DNA from: Candidatus Aminicenantota bacterium | GTDB lineage: Bacteria > Acidobacteriota > Aminicenantia > Aminicenantales > JAFGAV01 | Length of the DNA stretch: 5,950 nt | Assembly (NCBI GenBank): GCA_016867615.1 | Contig: VGJG01000124.1 | Location: forward strand, 1-5,950 | Direction of reading: 5' to 3' | Shown here: positions 1-5,950 of the stretch, piece after piece | Layout of the letters: the number at the start of each line of letters is the position of its first letter | Numbering within the stretch: position 1 is the stretch's first letter | Program-made: the position numbers and the translations under genes | Notes under the pieces: generated by a model | Database searches by the model: none | Told to the model about the DNA's origin: nothing | What the model saw: only the letters and a program-made list of their open reading frames with translations

Positions 1-541
1 GCACGGACGTTTTGCCCGCTGGGCGGGACGGATGCTCCGGGAGCCGCAGCAGGAAGAGGGCTGCCATCCCCGCGGCGAAGAGGAGGGCATAGGCCCACAG
101 GAACACGGGCCTTTTTTTCAAGCGGTAGTAGAGGATCGCGGCCGTCAGCCCCAACAGCCCGAGCGCCAGCAGGACCGCCATCTGCCTGTCCAAGCGGGCC
201 AGGGCCGGAGGCTCGAAAAAGGAGCGGAAGTGCCCGATGTTCTCCCGGAAGATCCAGAGGAAAGCCAGAGTCGTCAGGGACAGGCCGAGGGTCAGGAAAG
301 TCGGTGAGAGGTAGAAGATATCGTTCTTTTTCGAGGAGAAGAAGTCGTAGATGAAGAACGACATCAGGCAAAACAGAGTCATGGCCAAACCGTAGGTCAG
401 GAACAGGTCGCGGGACAGGACCGCCAGAAATCCCGGGCCGAATCGATCGTTGATGTTCAGGGCGTCTACAAGAAGAGCGAGCAAGACGCTGAAATGCGCC
501 CCGCACAAGAGTGAGTTCAGAAGAACCTTGATGAACTTCAC
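1..541 (-). CDS. N-terminal part of a multi-pass membrane protein, cut by the window edge
   Basis: Reading the minus strand from a GTG at 541-539 gives an uninterrupted 180-residue frame that continues past position 1, so only the N-terminus is visible. It is strongly hydrophobic, with about five likely membrane helices near residues 7-28, 45-65, 76-98, 121-139 and 146-165. Short loops carry charge, for example SSKKND at 69-74 and RLKKRP at 140-145. After the last helix a polar stretch (LPEHPSRPAGKTSV) suggests the start of a soluble domain. There is no ATG at the start. GTG 541 has only a weak GAG upstream, and an in-frame TTG at 550-548 is possible; an in-frame stop at 577-575 limits the start. 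The pattern reminds me of N-terminal membrane regions in front of sulfatase or alkaline-phosphatase-like domains, but no catalytic part is visible, so I assign no function. Reality of the gene is fairly sure; exact start is not. Confidence 0.72.
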   Translation of the reverse strand, partial: MKFIKVLLNSLLCGAHFSVLLALLVDALNINDRFGPGFLAVLSRDLFLTYGLAMTLFCLMSFFIYDFFSSKKNDIFYLSPTFLTLGLSLTTLAFLWIFRENIGHFRSFFEPPALARLDRQMAVLLALGLLGLTAAILYYRLKKRPVFLWAYALLFAAGMAALFLLRLPEHPSRPAGKTSV

Positions 542-571
542 GTATCTCAAACTACCATGAGCCCCCGCCGC

Positions 572-594
572 CGGTCAAACCGGGCGATTGACCG
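572..594. repeat. Inverted repeat in the divergent intergenic region
   Basis: CGGTCAA at 572-578 is an exact inverted match to TTGACCG at 588-594, with a 9-base centre. It lies between the divergent membrane-protein and recD2 genes. Each arm read outward contains TTGACC, a good -35-like hexamer, so it may be a regulator-binding dyad, a pair of back-to-back -35 elements, or chance. The repeat itself is seen directly; its role is inference. Confidence 0.4.
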
Positions 595-616
595 CCCCCG
601 GGGGATGACATAAGAT
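588..616 (+). promoter_or_regulatory. Candidate recD2 promoter
   Basis: TTGACC (588-593, 5 of 6 to the sigma70 -35 consensus) is followed after 17 bases by TAAGAT (611-616, 4 of 6 to TATAAT). Transcription would begin near 622-624, downstream of the ATG at 615. If the promoter is real, the helicase must start at the later ATG (675), with a leader of about 50 bases. On the minus strand the matching TTGACC has only a poor -10 (TAGTTT) at 18-base spacing. Confidence 0.35.
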
Positions 617-674
617 GAATTTCCCGTGCGCCGGACTGGCCGTCGCGCAACCGGTCGGGCGCCGCAGGCAGGCC

Positions 675-2909
675 ATGAAGAAGAAATCCGCATCCCCGCT
701 CTCCGCGGCGCCGGGAATTCCGTCCCCGGAGGAGTCGCTGGAGGGGGCGGTGGAGCGCATTCTGTTCTATAATCCGGACAACGGCTACACCGTCTGCCGA
801 TTTCTCGCCGACGACGGGCGGGAGAGGAACATCGTCGGCGTGTTTCCTCCCCTCGCGCCCGGGGAGAGGCTGAAGATCAGCGGCTGCTGGGAGACCAACC
901 CCAAGTTCGGCCGGCAGTTCAAGGTCGCCGCTTTCCTTCCCGTCCTGCCGACCTCGGCCGCGGGGGTTGAGAAGTACCTTTCCTCGGGACTGGTCCGGGG
1001 CATCGGTCCCGTCCTGGCCCGGCGGATCCTCAAAGCGTACGGCCCGGAGACGCTGGAGGTCCTGGAGAAGAAGCCCGAGAGGCTGCTGGAGGTGCCGGGC
1101 GTGGGCGCGGCCAAGTTGGCCGAAGTCAAGCAATCCTGGGCCGAGCACCGGGATGTCCGGGACCTGATCATTTTTCTTCAGGAGCACGGCATCTCCGCCA
1201 ACCTGGCCACGAAGATCCACCGCCGCTACGGCGCCCGCTCCTTTCAGGTTCTCCGCTCCAACCCGTATCAGCTCTGCCTGGACCTCTGGGGCGTCGGGTT
1301 CAAGACGGCCGACCAGGTCGCGCTCCGGCTCGGGCTGGACCCCGGCTCCCCGGACCGGATCAAAGCCTTCCTTCTCTACCTCATGGAAAAAGACGCCGAG
1401 CAGGGACACGCCTTCTCCTATCGGGCCGACCTGGAGGAATCCTGCCGTCGCGAGCTCGAGGTGAGCGCCGAACGGGCGGCCGGAGCGCTGGACACGCTCC
1501 ATTCCTCGGGGGCAGTGGTGACGGAGCCCTCGGACCGCAGCCCGGCCGTTTACCTCCCCTATCTTCATCGGGCCGAGAGCGAAGCGGCGCGGCGTCTGGC
1601 GGAACTGGCGGACGCTCCCGTTCACGTCCCGCCCTTCGACGCGGACGAAGCCCTTTCCGAGGCGGAGACCGGAGCCGGGATGCGCTACTCGGCCGCCCAG
1701 CGGGAAGCCGTCCGGGAATGCTTCCGGCGCAAGGTCCTGGTCATCACCGGCGGCCCGGGTACGGGCAAGACGACCGTCATCAATGCCGTGGCCGAGCTCT
1801 TCAAGCGCTGGGGAAAGCCGCTTCTCCTGGCGGCTCCCACCGGCCGCGCGGCCAAGCGACTTCAGGAGGCGACGGGCTGCGAGGCCAAGACCATCCACCG
1901 GCTGCTCGAGTTCAACCCCAAGTCCGGGGAGTTCAAGCGCGGCGAAGGCCGGCCGCTCGCCGGAGAGGCGCTGGTCGTCGACGAGTTCTCCATGGTGGAC
2001 CTCGTCCTCCTTCATAGCCTCCTTCGCGCCCTGCCCGCCGGGATGCGCCTGGTGCTCGTGGGCGACAAGGATCAGCTGCCCTCGGTCGGGCCCGGCAACC
2101 TGCTGCGGGACATCATCGCCTCCGGAAGGCTGCCCGTGGTCCGCCTGGGCGAGATCTTCCGCCAGGAAAAGGACAGCCTCATCATCCTCAACGCCCACCG
2201 GATCAACCGCGGCCAGGCGCTCCTCTATCCCGTACCGGGCGACAGGGAGGCCGATTTTTATTTTTTCCGTCAGGAGAGCGAGGAGGGGACATTCAAGACG
2301 GTCCTCACCCTGGCCTGCGACAGCGTGCCGCGGAGGCTCGGGCTCCCCCCGCTGTCCCCGCACATCCAGGTCATCAGCCCCATGTACCGGGGCCTGGCGG
2401 GCGTGGACCGGCTGAACGAGGAGCTGCAGCGCCGGCTCAATCCCTCGGGAGAGGGGCTGCGCCTGGGAACGCGGGAGTTCCGTCTTCGGGACAAGGTCAT
2501 GCAGGTCCGGAACGATTATGAGAAGGACGTGTACAACGGCGACATCGGACTGGTCTGCGGTCTGGACAGGACCCGGTACGGGCTCGTCGTCGATTTCGAC
2601 GGCCGTCAGGTCCTTTACGACCGGGACGACCTCGACTCCCTCACCCTGGCCTATGCCGTCTCGGTTCACAAGGCCCAGGGCAGCGAGTACCGGGCGGTCA
2701 TCTTGCCCCTCTTGACGCAGCACTTCATCATGCTCCAGCGCAACCTGTTCTATACCGCCCTGACCCGCGCCCGGAAGCTGAGCCTGGTCGTCGGCTCGGT
2801 CAAGGCGCTTCACATCGCCATCAAGAACGACCGGCAGGTCCAGCGCAACAGCCTCCTGCGCGCGCGGCTCGATCGGGCGGGAGGCTCCGATTCCCGGACG
2901 AAAGGCTGA
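675..2909 (+). CDS. recD2: ATP-dependent RecD-like DNA helicase RecD2
   Basis: This is a 744-residue superfamily 1B helicase of the RecD2/YrrC type, which unwinds DNA 5' to 3' without RecB or RecC and acts in DNA repair and replication-fork maintenance. From the ATG at 675 the order is: N-terminal OB-like domain (about 21-95, beginning LEGAVERILF); helix-hairpin-helix segments near 103-121 (RGIGPVLA), 138-151 (VPGVGAAKL) and 204-220; Q-motif region 336-345; Walker A GGPGTGKTT at 359-367 with K365; motif Ia APTGRAAKRL at 387-396; Walker B VVDEFSMVD with D436/E437; motif III GDKDQLPS at 463-470; IFRQ with R496; YNGD at 620-623; HKAQGSE at 665-671; YTALTRAR at 693-700 with the likely arginine finger R698. 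Nothing essential is missing. An in-frame ATG at 615 would add 20 residues that do not look like the family. I prefer 675 for its MKKK start, family fit and the overlapping candidate promoter, though both starts have weak ribosome sites. Confidence 0.95.
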   Translation: MKKKSASPLSAAPGIPSPEESLEGAVERILFYNPDNGYTVCRFLADDGRERNIVGVFPPLAPGERLKISGCWETNPKFGRQFKVAAFLPVLPTSAAGVEKYLSSGLVRGIGPVLARRILKAYGPETLEVLEKKPERLLEVPGVGAAKLAEVKQSWAEHRDVRDLIIFLQEHGISANLATKIHRRYGARSFQVLRSNPYQLCLDLWGVGFKTADQVALRLGLDPGSPDRIKAFLLYLMEKDAEQGHAFSYRADLEESCRRELEVSAERAAGALDTLHSSGAVVTEPSDRSPAVYLPYLHRAESEAARRLAELADAPVHVPPFDADEALSEAETGAGMRYSAAQREAVRECFRRKVLVITGGPGTGKTTVINAVAELFKRWGKPLLLAAPTGRAAKRLQEATGCEAKTIHRLLEFNPKSGEFKRGEGRPLAGEALVVDEFSMVDLVLLHSLLRALPAGMRLVLVGDKDQLPSVGPGNLLRDIIASGRLPVVRLGEIFRQEKDSLIILNAHRINRGQALLYPVPGDREADFYFFRQESEEGTFKTVLTLACDSVPRRLGLPPLSPHIQVISPMYRGLAGVDRLNEELQRRLNPSGEGLRLGTREFRLRDKVMQVRNDYEKDVYNGDIGLVCGLDRTRYGLVVDFDGRQVLYDRDDLDSLTLAYAVSVHKAQGSEYRAVILPLLTQHFIMLQRNLFYTALTRARKLSLVVGSVKALHIAIKNDRQVQRNSLLRARLDRAGGSDSRTKG

Positions 2910-2917
2910 GAGCACGG

Positions 2918-2989
2918 AAAAAATCCGGCCGTCGGAGATCCGAAGGAGCACCCCCCTTCGACCCGGAGTTGGCAACGGCGGTTTTTTTT
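2918..2989 (+). terminator. Terminator-like structure after recD2
   Basis: A long-range stem pairs GCCGT (2928-2932) with ACGGC (2975-2979) and extends, past one bulged G, through CC (2925-2926) to GG (2980-2981). It is followed at once by eight T (2982-2989). An A6 run at 2918-2923 could pair with the T run, so it might also work in reverse. Inside lies a perfect 6-bp hairpin, CGAAGG (2941-2946) with CCTTCG (2955-2960). The enclosed region is large for a classical intrinsic terminator, which keeps confidence moderate. Confidence 0.4.
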
Positions 2990-2997
2990 GAAATAAT
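2969..2997 (+). promoter_or_regulatory. Candidate sigma70-type promoter of the SH3b-M48-CHASE2 operon
   Basis: TTGGCA (2969-2974) and AATAAT (2992-2997) each match 5 of 6 consensus bases and are separated by exactly 17 bases, in an otherwise GC-rich region. Transcription would start near 3003-3005, leaving a leader of about 30 bases with a strong ribosome-binding site. The -35 box and spacer overlap the 3' arm and T run of the terminator-like structure of recD2, so one short segment would serve both jobs. Confidence 0.55.
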
Positions 2998-3017
2998 GGT
3001 CCCTGACGAGCGGAACG

Positions 3018-3024
3018 AAGGAGG
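3018..3024 (+). promoter_or_regulatory. Strong Shine-Dalgarno site of the SH3b gene
   Basis: AAGGAGG lies 9 bases before the ATG at 3034 and 6 bases before an adjacent in-frame GTG at 3031, within a purine-rich run (3017-3031). Both starts are within range and differ by one residue. I chose the ATG as the commoner start codon. Confidence 0.7.
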
Positions 3025-3033
3025 AGAGGAGTG

Positions 3034-3540
3034 ATGAAGAACAAAACAGCCGCCTTCATTCTGGGGGGAGTTCTTCTCGCCGCGGCGCTTTTCGCCGCCG
3101 AGACGTACATCGTCAAGGTCCGGACGACCGCCCTCCGCTCCGGGCCGAAATTCTTCGCTTCTCAGGTGTTGAGCCTGAATGCCGGAGAGGCCCTCCTGCT
3201 GCTCAAGAAGGAAGAGGATTGGCTCCAGGTCAAGACGCCGGCCGGGAAAGTGGGCTGGATCCACCTCAGCGCCGTCGAGCCGCGGAAGGTCGACATCCTG
3301 GCCTGGGACACGACCGCCAGGAAGCAAGCCACGGGTTCGGAAGTGGCCCTGGCGGCCAAGGGATTCGGACGGCCGGGCGCCAAGGGTTTCAATAAAAACG
3401 TCGAGGACGGCTACAAGACCCGGAACAAGAACATCAGCTTCGTCTGGGTGGACAAGATGTCCCTCCTGTCCGTCAACCGGTCCCAGCTGGAGACGTTCCT
3501 CAAGCAGGGCCGGCTGGGCGAATTCGGGGGCGCCCGATGA
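3034..3540 (+). CDS. Exported bacterial SH3 (SH3b) domain protein
   Basis: The 168-residue product starts MKNK followed by a hydrophobic run to about residue 22 (LLAAALFAA), a typical Sec signal peptide with likely cleavage near A22/E23, so it should act outside the cytoplasm. Residues 24-81 form an SH3b-like domain: it opens YIVKVRTTALRSGP, has LNAGEALLLL in the middle, and ends with W63, then GWIHLSAVEP at 74-83. Such domains in bacteria often bind peptidoglycan or other cell-surface ligands. The C-terminal part (about 90-168) includes KGFNKNVEDGYK (108-119 region) and a final FLKQGRLGEFGG. I recall this tail as recurrent in SH3b proteins next to M48 peptidases, but I cannot check that. Its TGA overlaps the next gene's ATG (ATGA), indicating translational coupling with the M48 peptidase. 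No enzymatic residues are evident, so the role is probably binding or scaffolding. Confidence 0.85.
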   Translation: MKNKTAAFILGGVLLAAALFAAETYIVKVRTTALRSGPKFFASQVLSLNAGEALLLLKKEEDWLQVKTPAGKVGWIHLSAVEPRKVDILAWDTTARKQATGSEVALAAKGFGRPGAKGFNKNVEDGYKTRNKNISFVWVDKMSLLSVNRSQLETFLKQGRLGEFGGAR

Positions 3541-4430
3541 GCGCCCGGCGCGCGGCCGCCCTCTTCCTGGCGGCCGGGCTGTCTTCGGTCCTGGCGGTCT
3601 CCTGCTCGCTCCTCCAGGAGAGCCAGAAATACCTGACCAAGGAGAACATCGACAAGGCAGGCAAGGCGGCCTCCGTGGCCCGCAACACCTTCGCCGATAT
3701 CACCGAGGAGGAGGAACACTACATCGGCCGTTCCGTGGCGGCGCTCATCCTGTCGCGCTACAAGGTCTATGACAACCCCCAGCTCAACAGCTACGTCAAC
3801 CTCGTCGGCCACGCCGTGGCCGCCTATTCCGACCGACCGGAGATTTACGGAGGCTACCACTTCCTCGTGCTCGATGAGCCCGAGGTCAACGCTCTGGCCG
3901 CCCCCGGCGGCTTCATCTTCGTCACCCGGGGCCTGCTCCGAGAATGCCGGGACGAGGAGATGCTGGCCGCGGTTTTGGCTCATGAGGTCGGTCATGTGGC
4001 GGCCAAGCACGGCTTGCAGTCCATCAAGAAATCGCGGCTCGTCGAAGCCTTCAAGCTGATCGGCCGCGAAGCGGCCGCGAAATACACCCCCGAGGAATTG
4101 TCCAGGGTGACCGAGGCTTTCGAGGGCGTCCTGGGCGATATCGCCGGCAGCCTGATCGAAAGGGGATACGACCGGAGATACGAGTACGATGCCGACGTCC
4201 TGTCGGTCAAGTACGGAACGGCGACGGGCTACAGCCCCGAAGGCCTTTCCGATTTTTTGGAAAAGCTGGCCGCAGGCGAAGGGGAGGGGCGGGGTGTGGG
4301 CTGGTTCAAGACCCACCCCGCGCCCAAGGACAGGCTGGCCAGGGTGGAGAAGCGGATCGGGGGGATGAAAACCCTCCCCCTCCGGGACGAGATCCGCCTC
4401 AAGCGCTTCAGGCAGCACTTCAAGGGATAA
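3537..4430 (+). CDS. M48 family zinc metalloprotease, probable lipoprotein
   Basis: This 297-residue protein has the single-domain layout of periplasmic M48 peptidases such as LoiP and the protease part of BepA, which degrade misfolded envelope proteins; it lacks the BepA TPR region. The N-terminus (MSARR, then a hydrophobic stretch) leads to LAVSC with C23, an acceptable lipobox, so lipidation is likely but the -3 position is Ala rather than Leu. The zinc site is complete: HEVGH at 149-153 (H149, H153, catalytic E150) and the EYDAD motif with E216 as third ligand. Other family marks are NALAAPGGFIFVTRGLL before the active site (split here: NALAAPGG at 118-125, FIFVTRGLL at 126-134) and KTHPAPKDRLARV near 258-270. 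The start overlaps the upstream stop by four bases, with GGGGG six bases ahead. The stop is directly followed by the cyclase gene in the same frame. Catalytic activity is expected; substrate unknown. Confidence 0.93.
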   Translation: MSARRAAALFLAAGLSSVLAVSCSLLQESQKYLTKENIDKAGKAASVARNTFADITEEEEHYIGRSVAALILSRYKVYDNPQLNSYVNLVGHAVAAYSDRPEIYGGYHFLVLDEPEVNALAAPGGFIFVTRGLLRECRDEEMLAAVLAHEVGHVAAKHGLQSIKKSRLVEAFKLIGREAAAKYTPEELSRVTEAFEGVLGDIAGSLIERGYDRRYEYDADVLSVKYGTATGYSPEGLSDFLEKLAAGEGEGRGVGWFKTHPAPKDRLARVEKRIGGMKTLPLRDEIRLKRFRQHFKG

Positions 4431-4433
4431 TTG
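4422..4433 (+). promoter_or_regulatory. Ribosome-binding site and TTG start of the cyclase gene
   Basis: AAGGGA at 4422-4427, inside the last codons of the M48 gene, is followed by the TAA (4428-4430) and the TTG (4431-4433). The TAA is in the same frame as the cyclase, so the start cannot lie further upstream, and the first in-frame ATG (near 4663) lies well inside the CHASE2 domain. TTG 4431 is therefore the best start. Confidence 0.65.
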
Positions 4434-5950
4434 CCGAATCGCCTGATTCGAGGACTGGCGGTCGGGCTCCTGGCCTTCGCCGCCTCGGCGCTCATTTCCC
4501 TCACCGGGTTTCTCGAACCGCTGGAGTGGAAGAGCTGGGACGCGCGGCTTCGGTTGCTGGCCCGGCCGGAGCGGGCCGACCCGGGGATCGTCCTTTTGCT
4601 CATCGACCAGTACAGCCTCGACTTCTATGAGGACCAGGGCATCTCCTGGCCCTGGCCGCGGCAGATGCACTCGGCCGTCGTGGATTTTCTCCGGGCGGGC
4701 GGCGCCCGGGCGGTATTCTTCGACCTCATTCTCTCCGAGCCTTCGGCCTACGGCGATGAGGACGACCGGAACCTGGCCCGGGCCTTGGCCCGGGCGGGCA
4801 ACGTCTTCCTGCCCGTCTTTCTCGGCGGCCGGGACGAGGGTCAGGACGACCGGGAGCGCGACCGCGCCGAGCAAGCCTACGCCCTCCTCTCCAGCCGCGC
4901 GGAGCATCGCCGCCGGCGCGCCGCCCCGGCCGTCGTCCCCGCCGCCTCCGCCTCCCTTTGCCTCGATACGCTGTTCGAGGCGGCCCGGGGAACGGGAAAC
5001 GTGCGCTTTGAGGCCGACGGGGACGGAATATTCAGGCGCGTCCCGCTTCTTTTCGGCTTCCGGGATCTCGTCCTGCCCGTCCTTCCCCTGGTTTTGGCCG
5101 AAGAGGTGCGGGGAGGCCCGCTCGACACGGCCTCCCTCCCCCTGGACCGCAACGGACGCCTGATCATCAACTATCACGGGCCGGCGGGAACCTACGTCTC
5201 GCTTTCGTTGGCCTCGGTCATCAATTCCTGGGCCAATATGGAAGAGGGAAGGGAGCCCCAGATTCCCCCCTCGGAGTTCGCGGGCAAAATCGTGCTCGTC
5301 GGAGGAAGCGCGCCGGGTCTGCTCGACCTGCGTCCCACGCCCCTCAGCCCCGTCAGCCCCGGGACGGAGATTCACGCCGCGGTCATCGACAACCTCCTCC
5401 ATGGCGATTTCATCCGCGTGCCGGCGCCCGCCCTGTCTCTCGGCCTGCTGCTGCTCTATGCGCTCCTCACCGGAGCGGCGGTCTCTTCTCTCCAGAAGAC
5501 CTGGCATCTGGTCCTCGCTCTGGCGCTCGGCCTCGGCCTTCCCGCGGCGGCCGCCGCGGCGGCCTACCGGCGGGGGGTCTGGCTCGAGCTCGCCGCCCCG
5601 CTCCTCGCCGTCCTGGCCGCCTTCATCGGCGCCGCCCTGCTCAACTACAGGACCGAGGGGCGGCAACGCCGTTTCATCAAGACCGTCTTCAGGCATTACC
5701 TCAGTCCCCAGGTCATCGAGGGGATCCTGGCCGACCCCCAGCGGCTGCGCCTGGGAGGGGAACGGCGGCCGGTGACGTCGTTTTTCTCGGACGTCCAGGG
5801 ATTCACGTCGATCTCGGAGGGCCTTTCGCCCGAGGAACTCGTGCACCTGCTCAACGCCTATCTCTCGGAGATGACCGACGTCATCCTGGAATTGGGGGGG
5901 ACGCTGGACAAGTACGAGGGAGACGCGGTCATCGCTTTTTGGAACGCCCA
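4431..5950 (+). CDS. CHASE2-domain adenylate cyclase, class III (3' end outside window)
   Basis: The frame is open from the TTG at 4431 to the window end (506 residues visible). Order: N-terminal membrane helix about 8-27; extracytoplasmic CHASE2 sensor about 28-325 with family-typical stretches WPWPRQ, FFDLILSEPS, INYHGP, GKIVLVGGSAPGLLDLR and PGTEIHAAVIDNLL; three closely spaced helices near 335-354, 358-379 and 383-404; a linker (YLSPQVIEGIL); then the start of a class III cyclase domain. In that domain SFFSDVQGFTSIS supplies the first metal-binding Asp, D454, and DKYEGDAVIAFW supplies the second, D498. K494 in KYEGD is the lysine that recognises adenine in adenylate cyclases, which favours cAMP over cGMP. 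The second purine-specifying residue and transition-state residues lie beyond the window, so activity is not proven. It directly follows the M48 gene, so co-transcription is likely. Confidence 0.93.
   Translation, partial: MPNRLIRGLAVGLLAFAASALISLTGFLEPLEWKSWDARLRLLARPERADPGIVLLLIDQYSLDFYEDQGISWPWPRQMHSAVVDFLRAGGARAVFFDLILSEPSAYGDEDDRNLARALARAGNVFLPVFLGGRDEGQDDRERDRAEQAYALLSSRAEHRRRRAAPAVVPAASASLCLDTLFEAARGTGNVRFEADGDGIFRRVPLLFGFRDLVLPVLPLVLAEEVRGGPLDTASLPLDRNGRLIINYHGPAGTYVSLSLASVINSWANMEEGREPQIPPSEFAGKIVLVGGSAPGLLDLRPTPLSPVSPGTEIHAAVIDNLLHGDFIRVPAPALSLGLLLLYALLTGAAVSSLQKTWHLVLALALGLGLPAAAAAAAYRRGVWLELAAPLLAVLAAFIGAALLNYRTEGRQRRFIKTVFRHYLSPQVIEGILADPQRLRLGGERRPVTSFFSDVQGFTSISEGLSPEELVHLLNAYLSEMTDVILELGGTLDKYEGDAVIAFWNA
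4435..4450 (+). promoter_or_regulatory. Hairpin directly behind the cyclase start codon
   Basis: CGAATC (4435-4440) and GATTCG (4445-4450) are perfect inverted repeats around a 4-base loop, two bases after the TTG start. No T run follows, so it is not a terminator. In mRNA it could reduce or tune initiation at the weak TTG. It is short and may be chance. Confidence 0.35.

Noticed and set aside
32..307. Plus-strand 91-codon frame opposite the membrane protein
   Set aside because: Its translation is Gln/Gly/Arg/Glu-rich shadow sequence, whereas the minus strand gives a coherent five-helix membrane protein through the same bases.
605..613. Tiny frame ATGACATAA just before ATG 615
   Set aside because: Only two sense codons with no sign of a leader-peptide function; most likely chance.
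552..3116. Very long open frame (854 codons) on the minus strand opposite recD2
   Set aside because: Its translation is low-complexity, rich in Gly, Arg, Pro, Gln and Asp, with no domain or membrane pattern. The plus strand encodes a complete RecD2 with all motifs. Long antisense frames are expected in DNA with strong G/C third positions.
4627..5163. Plus-strand 178-codon frame inside the CHASE2 region
   Set aside because: It is an off-frame Ser/Arg/Pro-rich shadow. The 4431 frame carries clear CHASE2 motifs through this stretch.
3411..5846. Long open frame (811 codons) on the minus strand opposite the M48 and CHASE2 genes
   Set aside because: Same shadow effect. It runs against three genes with clear family motifs, and its product resembles no family I recognise.
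5894..5900. Run of seven G as a possible phase-variation tract in the cyclase
   Set aside because: It encodes the conserved Gly-Gly of the LGGTLDKYEGD region. The run is short and the frame continues correctly, so codon usage explains it.

Overview
The window is GC-rich, with a strong G/C bias at third codon positions. It reads as chromosomal DNA from a Gram-negative-type bacterium. It carries a complete RecD2-type helicase gene, three tightly packed genes for envelope or signalling proteins, and the 5' part of a multi-pass membrane protein on the opposite strand. No phage, IS, CRISPR or RNA-gene signature was seen. The mix (an SH3b protein of the 'GF...VE..YK' type, a single-domain M48 lipoprotein-like peptidase, and a CHASE2 adenylate cyclase) would suit Acidobacteriota/Aminicenantes-like or deltaproteobacterial lineages. 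That placement rests on recalled family distributions, not on a search.

Layout: (1) 541 to 1, minus strand: N-terminal 180 residues of a membrane protein with about five predicted helices, running off the left edge. (2) 542-674: divergent intergenic region with a 7-bp inverted repeat whose two arms each contain TTGACC, and a plausible promoter firing toward the helicase. (3) 675 (or 615) to 2909: recD2, with all expected superfamily 1B helicase motifs intact. (4) 2910-3033: short intergenic region with a terminator-like fold ending in eight T, overlapped by a good sigma70-type promoter (TTGGCA, 17 nt, AATAAT) and followed by a strong Shine-Dalgarno sequence. (5) 3034-3540, 3537-4430 and 4431 to beyond 5950: an operon of an exported SH3b protein, an M48 zinc metalloprotease and a CHASE2-adenylate cyclase. 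The first two genes overlap by four bases. The third begins with TTG directly after the TAA of the second.

How the genes may work together: recD2 is a DNA maintenance gene and appears to be its own unit. The three downstream genes look like one transcription unit that places a putative wall- or ligand-binding SH3b protein and a protease outside the inner membrane, beside a sensor cyclase whose CHASE2 domain also faces that compartment. Envelope-state sensing coupled to cAMP is a reasonable hypothesis. It is inference from domain content and gene order only.
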